Below are positions 27,537-36,438 of a DNA stretch of 64,000 bases, one piece after another (within the stretch, counting starts at the first letter, position 1; the number at the start of each line of letters is the position of its first letter). The notes under the pieces are model-generated. The model searched no databases, was not told the origin of the DNA, and saw only the letters and a list, made by a program, of their open reading frames with translations. The translations under genes and the position numbers were made by a program. Source of the stretch: Orlajensenia leifsoniae (lineage in GTDB: Bacteria > Actinomycetota > Actinomycetes > Actinomycetales > Microbacteriaceae); the NCBI RefSeq assembly GCF_004570845.1, contig NZ_SPQZ01000002.1:558001-622000 (forward strand), in the 5' to 3' direction.

Positions 27537-28469
27537 TCAGAGTCGCGGCGCGTCCAGGGCCGTCGGGCCGCGCCGGGGCAGCACGAGGATGAGGATGCCG
27601 ACCGCGACGAGCGCCAGGCCGAGCCAGCCGAACAGGTCGAAGCGCTCTCCCACGATCACCACGGCCAGAACCGTCGCGACAGCGGGCTCGATGAGGGTGA
27701 TCACTGTGGCGGTGCTGCTGCGCACCCAGCGCAGCCCTGCGCCGAACAGCAGGTAGGCCACGAACATCGGCCCGAGGGCGAGGTACCCCGTGATGGCGAC
27801 GCTCGACCAGCTCTGCAGGAGCGGAGCGCCCGTCACGATCAGCACGGGCGCCAGCAGCACGGCGCCGACGCCGAACAACGCGCCCATCACAGAGCGCGAC
27901 GAATGTCCGGCACCGATCGCCCGCTCGCTCGCGAAGGTGTAGAGCGCATAGCTGAACGCTGCCACGAGCCCCAGCAGCACCCCCCAGACGGATGCCGCGG
28001 CCTCGGTTCCCGCCGATCCTCCCGTCGCCAGCAGCACGACACCCAGCACGGCCACCGCCGTCGCGAGAGCCCACCGCAGCGACACCCGGCGTCGGTCGAC
28101 GAGGAACTCGAGGATGGCGGCGAAGACCGGGGCAGCGCCGAGGGACACGACGGTGCCGATGGCGACGCCCGCCAGGTGCATCGAGGAGTAGAAGGCCAGC
28201 GGATAGGCGAAGACGCCGAGCGACCCGACCAGCAGCCAGACGAGGCTGCGTCGATCCCGGAGGGCTGCCACGGCTCCCCGCGACGAGACGGCGAACAGCA
28301 GCACGCCGCCGATGAACATGGTCGCAGCACCCGTGGCCAGCGGGCTGACGTCGCCGGGCAGGAAATGCGCCGCGGTTCCGGTGGTTCCCCACAGGAGCGC
28401 TGCGATGACGATCGGAACGACCCCACGGAGACCGGAGCTGTGCTCGACGGAGCCTGAACTGTTCGTCAC
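27537..28469 (-). CDS. EamA/DMT family transporter
   Basis: 310-residue inner-membrane protein with ten predicted helices formed by two EamA repeats (first begins IVIAALLWGTTGTAAHF, second around ASVWGVLLGLVAAFSYALYTF). EamA proteins export amino acids, nucleotides or drugs; the substrate is not predictable. A GTG start leaves a short Ser-rich cytoplasmic tail. The gene runs toward nif3 with a 23-bp gap but has no sign of coupling, as nif3 has its own promoter there. Confidence 0.9.
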   Translation of the reverse strand: MTNSSGSVEHSSGLRGVVPIVIAALLWGTTGTAAHFLPGDVSPLATGAATMFIGGVLLFAVSSRGAVAALRDRRSLVWLLVGSLGVFAYPLAFYSSMHLAGVAIGTVVSLGAAPVFAAILEFLVDRRRVSLRWALATAVAVLGVVLLATGGSAGTEAAASVWGVLLGLVAAFSYALYTFASERAIGAGHSSRSVMGALFGVGAVLLAPVLIVTGAPLLQSWSSVAITGYLALGPMFVAYLLFGAGLRWVRSSTATVITLIEPAVATVLAVVIVGERFDLFGWLGLALVAVGILILVLPRRGPTALDAPRL

Positions 28470-28536
28470 GATCTTCGGAGGCTATCGGATGCACCTAGTC
28501 AGCCATGCCGACGGCGTCGACCGGGTGAGGAGGGAG

Positions 28537-28609
28537 TGGGCCCTACCGGGCTCGAACCGATGACATCCACGGTGTAAACGTGGCGCTCTACCAACTGAGC
28601 TAAAGGCCC
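28537..28609 (-). tRNA. tRNA-Val (UAC)
   Basis: 73-nt cloverleaf on the minus strand: acceptor GGGCCTT with AGGGCCC (one U-G pair), D arm TAGCTCAGTTGGTAGAGC, anticodon arm CCACG-TTTACAC-CGTGG (anticodon UAC), T arm with GGTTCGAGCCC, discriminator A. CCA is not encoded. Confidence 0.95.
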
Positions 28610-28649
28610 TCGACGCGCGAGGCTGCGTTCGATGATACCGGAGCGCGCC

Positions 28650-28655
28650 TAGACT
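28650..28655 (+). promoter_or_regulatory. -10 element (TAGACT), leaderless promoter
   Basis: TAGACT 7 nt before the ATG at 28663. Confidence 0.5.
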
Positions 28656-28662
28656 CACCGCC

Positions 28663-29352
28663 ATGGACCGCCATCCGAGTCGAACCGCACGTTCCGAGCA
28701 CCGCTGGCCGGCTGTGGCGGCGTTGGTGTTCGCCCTGCTCATCTACGCCCTCATCCCGAACGACCTGCTGCAGGTGCAGCGTTTCGTCGTGGTGGGCATC
28801 GGGATCGTGCTGCTCATCCCGCTCATCGTCATCAATCCCCATCACCTCGACAACGAGACGCCCTGGTCCCGGACGGTGTCGGTCGTTCTCGCGTGCGTCG
28901 TCGTCCTGTCGAACCAGGTCACTCTCGTGTTCCTGATCTTCCTGCTGGTCGGAGGGACGGACGAGGGACCGAAGCTGCTGCAGTCGGCCCTGCAGGTCTG
29001 GGTCACCAATGTGATCGGCTTCGCCCTGCTGTACTGGGAGATCGATCGCGGCGGACCCGTCATGCGCACGATGGCCGCTCGCAAGGACCTGCCGGTCGCC
29101 GACTTCCGCTTCCCTCAGGACGAGGACCACGACGCCGTCGACGAGGTCGCCCGCCGCTCGTCTCGTGCGATCGACTGGACGCCGGCCTTCGTCGACTACC
29201 TGTACTTCTCGATGTCGAACTCGATGGCGTTCAGCCCGACGGACACGATGCCGCTCTCGCCCCGGGCGAAGATGCTCATGGGCCTGGAGGCGTTCGGCGG
29301 CTTCATCATCCTCGCGCTCGTCATCGCCCGCGCGGTCAGCCTCATCGGTTGA
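28663..29352 (+). CDS. Integral membrane protein of unknown function
   Basis: 229 residues with about five to six helices: two near the N-terminus (AVAALVFALLIYALIP, FVVVGIGIVLLIPLIVI), one or two around VVLACVVVLSNQVTLVFLIFLLVGG, one at VIGFALLYWEIDRGG, and a C-terminal one (FGGFIILALVIARAV). Before the last helix is a re-entrant-like segment, YFSMSNSMAFSPTDTMPLS, which resembles that of DUF1345-type proteins and ion-channel pore regions, but I cannot assign it. Predicted leaderless ATG start. The conserved-looking PVADFRFPQDED loop is acidic. Confidence 0.75.
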   Translation: MDRHPSRTARSEHRWPAVAALVFALLIYALIPNDLLQVQRFVVVGIGIVLLIPLIVINPHHLDNETPWSRTVSVVLACVVVLSNQVTLVFLIFLLVGGTDEGPKLLQSALQVWVTNVIGFALLYWEIDRGGPVMRTMAARKDLPVADFRFPQDEDHDAVDEVARRSSRAIDWTPAFVDYLYFSMSNSMAFSPTDTMPLSPRAKMLMGLEAFGGFIILALVIARAVSLIG

Positions 29353-29374
29353 GTGACGCGACGACGGATGCCGC

Positions 29375-29839
29375 TCAGCGGCGGAGCGTGGCCAGGGCGT
29401 CGCGGTAGGCGGACAGCGGCCGCGGCTCCCCCGGCTCGCTCTCGAAGCGGGCGCGCACGACGCCATCGACGTCGATGAGGAACGTCGCGCGTCCCGCGTA
29501 GCCCCGCTCGGGAAGGAACACCCCGTACGACGACGCCACGTCACCGTGCGGCCAGAAGTCGGTGAGCAGGTCGAAGCCGAAGCCCTCGGCCTCCGCCCAC
29601 GCCCGCAGGGTGTGCTTCGAGTCCACCGAGATGCCGAGCAGTTCCACGTCTTCCGCGGCGAAGAGCGCCAGGTTGTCGCGGAGCTCGCACAGCTCCCCCG
29701 AGCAGGTGCGTGAGAACGCGAGCGGGAAGAACACGAGGGCCACGGCCCGGCGTCCACGGAAGGACTCGAGGGAGACATCCGCCCCGTACTGGTTGACCAG
29801 AGTGAACGGCGGGGCCTCATCACCGACTTGCACACCCAT
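29375..29839 (-). CDS. Peroxiredoxin (AhpE/Bcp-like)
   Basis: 154-residue thioredoxin-fold peroxidase that reduces hydroperoxides. Peroxidatic C46 lies in FSRTCSGELC, with the active-site Pro-Thr/Ser pattern (FFPLAFSRTC). A second cysteine, C51, is five residues on, which would suit an atypical 2-Cys or thiol-dependent recycling. Actinobacterial AhpE has a similar TxxCxxEL motif. ATG 29839 has GGAGATCG upstream; the open frame continuing to 30034 is not coding-like. Divergent from aceE. Confidence 0.9.
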   Translation of the reverse strand: MGVQVGDEAPPFTLVNQYGADVSLESFRGRRAVALVFFPLAFSRTCSGELCELRDNLALFAAEDVELLGISVDSKHTLRAWAEAEGFGFDLLTDFWPHGDVASSYGVFLPERGYAGRATFLIDVDGVVRARFESEPGEPRPLSAYRDALATLRR

Positions 29840-29950
29840 GAGCGATCTCCGTCTCGTCGGCCCGACCAGCGTCGAGCGGGAGCCCGGAGGACGGCCCGGG
29901 CGGACCATCGCAACGATAGCCGGTGGTTCGGATGCGCCACGGAGGAGAAA

Positions 29951-29956
29951 TAGAAT
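29951..29956 (+). promoter_or_regulatory. Putative aceE promoter -10 (TAGAAT)
   Basis: TAGAAT in the peroxiredoxin-aceE divergent region; it implies an aceE leader of about 85-90 nt. Confidence 0.45.
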
Positions 29957-30048
29957 CAATAGGATGGCGAGTTGTGCGGACGCAATCCGACCGCGCGTTT
30001 GACGACACGTCCCAGCGGCATGATCTGCCCCCAAATGAGAGGTCGAGT

Positions 30049-32775
30049 GTGACTGTCAACGACCAGGATCCGTATTCCGTGACGAATGTGGATTCAGACC
30101 CGGAGGAAACCGCCGAGTGGACAGAGTCCCTCGACGCCCTCGTCGCCGCTGAGGGCCACGGCCGTGCTCGGGAGATCATCCTCAGCCTGCTGCGCCGCTC
30201 GAAGGAGCTGCACCTCGGTGTTCCGATGGTGCCGACGACGGACTACCTCAACACCATCGCTCCCGAGAACGAGCCGACCTTCCCCGGTGACGAAGAGGTC
30301 GAACGCCGCTACCGCGCCTGGATGCGCTGGAACGCGGCCGTGCTCGTGCACCGCGCGCAGCGCCCCGGCATCGGTGTCGGCGGCCACATCTCGACCTACG
30401 CCGGAGCCGCGTCGCTCTACGAGGTCGGCTTCAACCACTTCTTCCGCGGCCAGGACCACCCCGGCGGCGGCGACCAGATCTTCGTGCAGGGCCACGCCTC
30501 CCCCGGCATCTACGGCCGCGCGTTCCTCGAGGGTCGCCTGTCGGCGAACCAGCTCGACGGATTCCGCCAGGAGAAGTCGCAGGCACCCCACGGTCTCTCG
30601 TCGTACCCGCATCCGCGTCTCATGCCCGAGTTCTGGCAGTTCCCGACGGTGTCGATGGGCCTCGGCCCGATCAACGCCATATATCAGGCCCAGGCGAACA
30701 AGTACCTGACCAACCGCGGCATCAAGGACGCCAGCGACCAGCAGGTGTGGGCGTTCCTCGGCGACGGCGAGATGGACGAGGTCGAGAGCCGCGGAGCCCT
30801 CCAGCTCGCGGCGAACGACGGTCTCGACAACCTCAACTTCGTCATCAACTGCAACCTGCAGCGACTCGACGGCCCCGTGCGCGGCAACGGCAAGATCATC
30901 CAGGAGCTCGAGAGCTTCTTCCGCGGTGCCGGCTGGAACGTCATCAAGGTCGTCTGGGGCCGCGAGTGGGACGACCTGCTCGCCCGCGACGACGACGGTG
31001 CCCTCCGCACCCTCATGAACGTCACCCCCGACGGCGACTACCAGACCTACAAGACCGAGGACGGCGCCTACGTGCGCGAGAACTTCTTCGGTCGCGACCC
31101 CCGTGCCCTCGAGCTCGTCAAGGACCTCACCGACGACCAGATCTGGGGCCTCAAGCGCGGCGGCCACGACTACAAGAAGATCTACGCCGCCTTCAAGGCC
31201 GCCAGCGAGCACAAGGGCCAGCCCACGGTCATCCTCGCGAAGACGATCAAGGGCTACGGCCTCGGACCGTCGTTCGAGGGCCGCAACGCGACCCACCAGA
31301 TGAAGAAGATGACGCTGGAGAACCTCAAGGACTTCCGCGACGCCATGCACATCCCGATCACGGATGCGCAGCTCGAGGAGAACCCCTACCTCCCGCCCTA
31401 CTACCACCCGGGCGAGCAGGACGAGGCGATCCAGTACCTGCAGGAGCGTCGTCGCGCCCTCGGCGGCTACGTCCCCGAGCGTCGCACGAAGCACACGGCG
31501 CTCTCGCTGCCTGACGACTCGGCGTACGCCATCGCCAAGAAGGGCTCCGGCACGCAGGAGATCGCCACGACGATGGCCTTCGTGCGCCTGCTCAAGGACC
31601 TCATCCGTTCCAAGGACTTCGGCCACCGCATCGTGCCGATCATCCCCGACGAGGCCCGCACCTTCGGCATGGACGCGTTCTTCCCGAACGCGAAGATCTA
31701 CAACCCCAACGGCCAGCACTACACCTCGGTCGACCGCGAGCTGCTCCTGGCCTACAAGGAGAGCCCGCAGGGACAGATCCTGCACGTCGGCATCAACGAG
31801 GCCGGTGCCCTCGCCGCCTTCACGAACATCGGAACCTCGTATGCGACGCAGGGCGAACCCCTCATCCCCGTGTACGTCTTCTACTCGATGTTCGGCTTCC
31901 AGCGCACCGGTGACGCCATCTGGGCCGCCGGTGACCAGATGGCCCGCGGCTTCATGATCGGCGCCACCGCCGGTCGTACGACGCTCACGGGTGAGGGCCT
32001 CCAGCACGCCGACGGCCACTCGTTGGTGCTCAGCGCCACGAACCCGGCCGTCGTCGCGTACGACGCCGCCTACGGCTACGAGATCGGGCACATCGTGCGC
32101 TCCGGCCTCGAGCGCATGTACGGCGGAGAGCACACCGACCCGAACGTGATGTACTACCTGACGGTCTACAACGAGCCGTACGTACAGCCCGCCGAGCCGG
32201 AGAACCTCGACGTCGAAGGCGTCGTGCGCGGCATCTACAAGCTGGCTGACGGCACTGTCGCCGGCCCGAAGACGCAGCTGCTCGCCTCCGGTGTCTCCGT
32301 GCCCTGGGCGCTCGAGGCCCAGAAGCTGCTCGCCGAGGACTGGGGCGTCTCCGCCGACGTCTGGAGCGTCACGAGCTGGTCGGAGCTGCGACGTGACGGT
32401 CTCGCCGCCGAGTCGCACAACTTCCTGAACCCGGATGCCGCTCCGCAGTCGCCGTACGTCTGGCAGAAGCTGGCCGGAGCCCAGGGCCCGTTCGTCGCCG
32501 TGACGGACTTCTCGCACGCCGTCCCCGACCAGATCCGCCAGTTCGTGCCCGGGCAGTACGCCACGCTCGGTGCCGACGACTTCGGATTCTCGGACACCCG
32601 CGCCGCCGCCCGTCGCTTCTTCAAGATCGACGGCCCGTCGGTCGTGGTGCGCGCTCTCGAGCTCCTCGCCTCGCGCGGTGAGGTCGACCGCAGCCTCCCG
32701 GCCCAGGCCATCGAGAAGTACAAGCTGCACGACGTGAACGCTGGAACCACCGGCAATGCCGGGGGCGAGAGCTAA
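30049..32775 (+). CDS. aceE: Pyruvate dehydrogenase E1, homodimeric (AceE)
   Basis: 908-residue thiamine-diphosphate enzyme that decarboxylates pyruvate and acetylates the lipoyl group of E2. Landmarks: N-terminal substrate region [14 protein letters not shown], ThDP-binding GDGEMDE...[24 protein letters not shown], transketolase-like central domain ([21 protein letters not shown]), and C-terminal domain ending near LHDVNAG. Length fits single-chain actinobacterial E1. Start GTG 30049 has GAGAGGTCG upstream; an open frame to 29923 precedes it but runs through the promoter. fasR starts 8 bp after its stop, so acetyl-CoA supply and fatty acid synthesis may share a transcript. Confidence 0.96.
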   Translation: MTVNDQDPYSVTNVDSDPEETAEWTESLDALVAAEGHGRAREIILSLLRRSKELHLGVPMVPTTDYLNTIAPENEPTFPGDEEVERRYRAWMRWNAAVLVHRAQRPGIGVGGHISTYAGAASLYEVGFNHFFRGQDHPGGGDQIFVQGHASPGIYGRAFLEGRLSANQLDGFRQEKSQAPHGLSSYPHPRLMPEFWQFPTVSMGLGPINAIYQAQANKYLTNRGIKDASDQQVWAFLGDGEMDEVESRGALQLAANDGLDNLNFVINCNLQRLDGPVRGNGKIIQELESFFRGAGWNVIKVVWGREWDDLLARDDDGALRTLMNVTPDGDYQTYKTEDGAYVRENFFGRDPRALELVKDLTDDQIWGLKRGGHDYKKIYAAFKAASEHKGQPTVILAKTIKGYGLGPSFEGRNATHQMKKMTLENLKDFRDAMHIPITDAQLEENPYLPPYYHPGEQDEAIQYLQERRRALGGYVPERRTKHTALSLPDDSAYAIAKKGSGTQEIATTMAFVRLLKDLIRSKDFGHRIVPIIPDEARTFGMDAFFPNAKIYNPNGQHYTSVDRELLLAYKESPQGQILHVGINEAGALAAFTNIGTSYATQGEPLIPVYVFYSMFGFQRTGDAIWAAGDQMARGFMIGATAGRTTLTGEGLQHADGHSLVLSATNPAVVAYDAAYGYEIGHIVRSGLERMYGGEHTDPNVMYYLTVYNEPYVQPAEPENLDVEGVVRGIYKLADGTVAGPKTQLLASGVSVPWALEAQKLLAEDWGVSADVWSVTSWSELRRDGLAAESHNFLNPDAAPQSPYVWQKLAGAQGPFVAVTDFSHAVPDQIRQFVPGQYATLGADDFGFSDTRAAARRFFKIDGPSVVVRALELLASRGEVDRSLPAQAIEKYKLHDVNAGTTGNAGGES

Positions 32776-32783
32776 CAGCGACA

Positions 32784-33977
32784 GTGCCCACGACGCCGCG
32801 CACCAAGAAGGAGACGCTCGCCTGGCTCCGCACGATCTCAGGCGAGCTCTCCACTGCGACCATCAAGCGCCTCGAGGACACGCTGCCCTGGTACGGCGAC
32901 ATGCCGCCGGGGCGGCGGTCCGCGGTGGGCCTGGTGGCGCAGGCCGGCATCACCTCGTTCATCTCCTGGTACGACGACCCGAAGTCGATCCCGTGGATCG
33001 CGGCGGACGTGTTCGGAGCAGCTCCCCGTGAGCTGCTCCGTTCGGTGAGCCTCCAGCAGACGCTGCAGCTCATCAGGGTGGTCGTCGAGGTCGTCGAGCA
33101 CCGCGTCAAGGACGGCAGCGTCGACCTCCGCGAGGCGATCCTGCTCTACTCGCGCGAGATCGCCTTCGCGGCAGCCGACGTCTACGCCCGTGCAGCCGAG
33201 GCTCGCGGGCTCTGGGACGCCAGGCTCGAGGCCCTCGTCGTCGATTCGATCCTGTCGGGCGAGTACGACGACGAGCTGCCGAGCCGAATCGCCGCCCTCG
33301 GCTGGCACGGACACGGTGCCGTCGCCGTTCTCGTCGGGACCACGCCCCGGATGCTGGACGTCGACGTGCTGCGTCGTGCAGCACGCCACATGGCAGCCGA
33401 TGTGCTCATCGGAGTGCAGGGTGGCCGTCTCGTCCTCGTGATCGGGCGCGCCCGCCCCGAGGCGCGCGACGGAGAGGACTCCGAGCCGGCAGCGTCACTC
33501 GGATTCATGGACATCGCGAAGGCACTGGAGCCGCACTTCGGCGACGGGCACCTGGTGCTCGGTCACGAGGTGCCGAACCTCGTCGACGCCTCCAAGAGCG
33601 CCAAGGCCGCCCTGGCCGGGTTCGCCGTGGCTCGCGCGTGGCGCAATGCGCCGCGCCCCGTGCAGGCCGACGACCTGCTTCCCGAGCGAGCCCTCGCCGG
33701 GGATCCGCTCGCGCGGGCCACGCTCATCCACCGCATCTACCGGCCGCTCAGCGCGCACTCGACCGAACTGCTCAACACCCTGTGGAGCTACCTCGACAAC
33801 GGTCGTTCCCTCGAGGCGACCGCCCGCGAACTCTTCGTGCACCCGAACACGGTGCGCTACCGCCTCAAGCGCGTCTCCGAAGTCATCGGCTGGGACGCCA
33901 CGGGCTCGCGTGAGGCGCTCATCCTGCAGGCGGCCCTCGTGCTCGGAGCCATCAGCGACCCTGACCGCCGCGGCTGA
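32784..33977 (+). CDS. fasR: PucR-family regulator, FasR-like
   Basis: 397-residue cytoplasmic transcription factor. The N-terminal two thirds is a helical/GGDEF-like sensor region; the C-terminus is the PucR helix-turn-helix, LEATARELFVHPNTVRYRLKRVSEVIG. In Streptomyces the orthologous FasR lies directly before fabD-fabH-acpP-fabF and activates it, matching this layout. GTG start; located 8 bp after aceE. DNA target sites were not identified with confidence. Confidence 0.9.
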   Translation: MPTTPRTKKETLAWLRTISGELSTATIKRLEDTLPWYGDMPPGRRSAVGLVAQAGITSFISWYDDPKSIPWIAADVFGAAPRELLRSVSLQQTLQLIRVVVEVVEHRVKDGSVDLREAILLYSREIAFAAADVYARAAEARGLWDARLEALVVDSILSGEYDDELPSRIAALGWHGHGAVAVLVGTTPRMLDVDVLRRAARHMAADVLIGVQGGRLVLVIGRARPEARDGEDSEPAASLGFMDIAKALEPHFGDGHLVLGHEVPNLVDASKSAKAALAGFAVARAWRNAPRPVQADDLLPERALAGDPLARATLIHRIYRPLSAHSTELLNTLWSYLDNGRSLEATARELFVHPNTVRYRLKRVSEVIGWDATGSREALILQAALVLGAISDPDRRG

Positions 33978-34060
33978 GTCGGCGCCACCATGTGCGCCAC
34001 GAACAAACGATCGGCGGAATCCTTGGTGAACCTCGACATCGCGCAGCGCCCAGCGGTTGG

Positions 34061-34066
34061 CAGACT
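34061..34066 (+). promoter_or_regulatory. Possible -10 (CAGACT) of fabD
   Basis: CAGACT, one base from the TAGACT used elsewhere in the window, lies 6 nt before the fabD GTG. It suggests a leaderless fabD promoter. Confidence 0.35.
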
Positions 34067-34072
34067 GTACAG

Positions 34073-34993
34073 GTGATCGTCGTCGTCTGCCCTGGACAGG
34101 GCTCGCAAACCCCCGGTTTCCTCGCACCCTGGCTCGAGGTGCCCGAGAACGCCTCACTCATCGCCGAGTACTCGGAAGCGGCGGGCCTCGATCTGGCCGC
34201 GCACGGCACCACCTCAGACGCCGACACCATCCGCGACACGGCCGTCGCCCAGCCCCTCATCGTCGCTGCCGGCCTCGTCGCCTTCTCCTCCCTGGTGAAA
34301 GCCGCCGGGCGCGAGCGCATCGGCGGCGTGGCCGGGCACTCGGTCGGCGAGATCACCGCCGCCGCCGCCGCCGGCATCCTGAGCACCTCCGACGCCATGC
34401 AGTTCGTGAGCGAGCGTGCCGTGGCGATGGCTCAGGCCGCCGCCGCGATGCCCACCTCGATGAGCGCGGTTCTCGGAGGCGACGCCGCCGATGTCGTGGC
34501 GAAGGCCGAGTCGCTGGGGCTTCAGGCGGCCAACTACAACGGTGGCGGCCAGATCGTCGTCGCCGGCGCGGCGGACTCCCTCGCCCGGCTCGCGGACGAG
34601 CCGCCGGCAGGTGCGCGCGTCATCCCGCTGCAGGTCGCCGGCGCATTCCACACCCGTTACATGGAGTCGGCGCGCACGTGGCTCGCCGGTGCCGTCGACG
34701 GCTACGCGACCTCCGACCCCACCCTTCCGATCTGGACGAACAACGACGGTTCACGGGTCGAGTCGGGCGCGAAATACCTCGAGCTCCTCGTGACCCAGGT
34801 GGCGTCCCCCGTACGCTGGGACCTCACCATGGAGTCTCTCGCTGCTGCGGGAGTCACCGGAATCATCGAACTCGCTCCGGCCGGCGCGCTCATCGGGCTC
34901 GCCCGTCGCGGCCTGAAGGGCATCCCCAGCGTGGGCATCAAGACCCCGGACGACCTCGACGCCGCCGTCGCGCTCATCGAGCAGAACGCCTGA
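34073..34993 (+). CDS. fabD: Malonyl-CoA:ACP transacylase (FabD)
   Basis: 306-residue FabD, which moves malonyl from CoA to acyl carrier protein. The fold begins VVCPGQGSQTPGF; nucleophile S90 sits in AGHSVGE; the catalytic histidine is in GAFHTRYM; QVASPVRWD lies in the C-terminal part. GTG 34073 places the GQGSQ motif about 7 residues from the N-terminus, as in the family; the open frame to 33992 is not needed. First enzyme of the fab cluster, 95 bp after fasR. Confidence 0.95.
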   Translation: MIVVVCPGQGSQTPGFLAPWLEVPENASLIAEYSEAAGLDLAAHGTTSDADTIRDTAVAQPLIVAAGLVAFSSLVKAAGRERIGGVAGHSVGEITAAAAAGILSTSDAMQFVSERAVAMAQAAAAMPTSMSAVLGGDAADVVAKAESLGLQAANYNGGGQIVVAGAADSLARLADEPPAGARVIPLQVAGAFHTRYMESARTWLAGAVDGYATSDPTLPIWTNNDGSRVESGAKYLELLVTQVASPVRWDLTMESLAAAGVTGIIELAPAGALIGLARRGLKGIPSVGIKTPDDLDAAVALIEQNA

Positions 34994-35006
34994 CACGAGA
35001 GAGACC

Positions 35007-36011
35007 ATGACAGTCCCCACCCTCACGCAGGCCACAGGCCCGGCCTTCACCCGCATCTACTCGATCGGCGCCGCACGCGGTGACCTCATCGTGCCGAACG
35101 ACGACCTGGTCGGCCCGATCGACTCCTCCGACGAGTGGATCCAGCAGCGCACGGGCATCGTCACGCGCACCAGGGCCTCGGCCGGGGTGTCGGCAACCGA
35201 TCTCGCGACCGCCGCTGCCCGGGAGGCCATCGCCAAGTCGGGAGTCGAGGCGTCCAAGATCGACCTCGTGCTCATCGCCACGATCAGCAACGTGCAGCAG
35301 ACGCCGTCGATGGCCGCCGTCGTCGCCGACAACGTGGGCGCCAACCCCGCGGCCGCCTACGACCTGAACGCCGCCTGCGCCGGCTACACCTACGCGATCG
35401 CCCAGGCCGACGCCCTCATCCGCGCCGGTGCCGGCCACTACGCGCTGGTCATCGGCGCCGAGAAGCTCTCCGACGTCGTCGACCCCACCGACCGCTCGAT
35501 CTCGTTCCTGTTGGGCGATGGAGCAGGCGCCGTCGTGATCGGCCCGAGCGACGCTCCCGGCATCTCCGCCACGGTGTGGGGCTCCGATGGATCGAAGGCG
35601 GATGCCGTCGGCATGAACGGGACCCTCACCGACTTCCGCGACGGCAAGGCCGAGTGGCCCACGCTTCGCCAAGAGGGCCAGACCGTGTTCCGTTGGGCCG
35701 TGTGGGAGATGGCCAAGGTGGCGAAGGAAGCGATCGACGCCGCCGGCATCACCGTGGACGACCTGTCGGCCTTCATCCCGCACCAGGCCAACATGCGCAT
35801 CGTGAACGAGTTCGCGAAGCAGCTCAAGCTCCCGGAGTCCGTCGTCATCGCGCGCGACATCGAATCGACCGGCAACACGTCGGCCGCCTCGATCCCCCTC
35901 GCCACCCACCGCCTGCTGCAGGGCCACCCCGAGCTGAGCGGCACACTGGCGCTGCAGATCGGCTTCGGCGCCGGACTCGTGTTCGGCGCGCAGGTCGTCG
36001 TCCTTCCCTGA
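35007..36011 (+). CDS. fabH: 3-oxoacyl-ACP synthase III (FabH)
   Basis: 334-residue KASIII, which condenses an acyl-CoA starter (acetyl-CoA or branched-chain) with malonyl-ACP to begin each fatty acid. Catalytic triad: C124 in NAACAGYTY, H259 in IPHQANMRI, and the asparagine in ESTGNTSAASIP. Branched starters are typical of actinobacteria with iso/anteiso lipids. ATG with GAGAGAG upstream, 13 bp after fabD. Confidence 0.96.
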   Translation: MTVPTLTQATGPAFTRIYSIGAARGDLIVPNDDLVGPIDSSDEWIQQRTGIVTRTRASAGVSATDLATAAAREAIAKSGVEASKIDLVLIATISNVQQTPSMAAVVADNVGANPAAAYDLNAACAGYTYAIAQADALIRAGAGHYALVIGAEKLSDVVDPTDRSISFLLGDGAGAVVIGPSDAPGISATVWGSDGSKADAVGMNGTLTDFRDGKAEWPTLRQEGQTVFRWAVWEMAKVAKEAIDAAGITVDDLSAFIPHQANMRIVNEFAKQLKLPESVVIARDIESTGNTSAASIPLATHRLLQGHPELSGTLALQIGFGAGLVFGAQVVVLP

Positions 36012-36020
36012 CCCACTCGC

Positions 36021-36043
36021 CGTCACCCCTAAACTGAGTGACG
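36021..36043 (+). promoter_or_regulatory. acpP promoter with overlapping inverted repeat
   Basis: CGTCAC (36021-36026) and GTGACG (36038-36043) are exact inverted copies 11 nt apart. A -10-like TAAACT (36030-36035) lies between them. This looks like an operator over an internal promoter for acpP-fabF. Confidence 0.45.
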
Positions 36044-36072
36044 GTCAAACGAAACCCCCCAAGGAGATAACA

Positions 36073-36321
36073 ATGGCATTGTCCACCGAAGAAGTTCTCG
36101 CCGGCCTGGCCGAACTCATCAACGACGAGACCGGCATCGCAACCGACACGGTTGAGCTGGACAAGTCGTTCACCGACGACCTGGACATCGACTCCATCTC
36201 GATGATGACGATCGTCGTCAACGCTGAAGAGAAGTTCGACGTGAAGATCCCCGACGAAGAGGTCAAGAACCTCAAGACCGTCGGCGACGCCGTCTCCTTC
36301 ATCGTGAAGGCCCAGGACTAG
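36073..36321 (+). CDS. acpP: Acyl carrier protein
   Basis: 82-residue acidic four-helix carrier of the growing acyl chain. The phosphopantetheine attachment serine is S41 in DLDIDSISMM. ATG has a strong AAGGAGAT ribosome site, fitting the high expression expected for ACP. It sits between fabH and fabF, and an inverted repeat over a possible private promoter lies 30 bp upstream. Confidence 0.97.
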   Translation: MALSTEEVLAGLAELINDETGIATDTVELDKSFTDDLDIDSISMMTIVVNAEEKFDVKIPDEEVKNLKTVGDAVSFIVKAQD

Positions 36322-36338
36322 TCACGTTCGTCGCGGAC

Positions 36339-36368
36339 GGGCCGGACCACCTCTGGTGAGTCCGGCCC
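36339..36368 (+). terminator. acpP-fabF intercistronic hairpin
   Basis: 8-bp stem GGGCCGGA/TCCGGCCC with a 14-nt loop that has further pairing (CCAC/GGTG), no U-tract. Probably partial termination or mRNA stabilisation keeping ACP above FabF. Confidence 0.5.
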
Positions 36369-36438
36369 GCCACCTCGGCCCGCGTGCGCACTCCCGCGTC
36401 GCGCGCCTGGAAAGATCCTCCCGGAGAGTTCAACCGTT

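Noticed and set aside
29923-30048. 42-codon extension of aceE
   Set aside because: It covers the probable TAGAAT promoter, and GTG 30049 has a ribosome site.
30094-32730. 878-codon minus-strand ORF opposite aceE
   Set aside because: Long only because of codon bias in aceE; no recognisable domain, no ribosome site.
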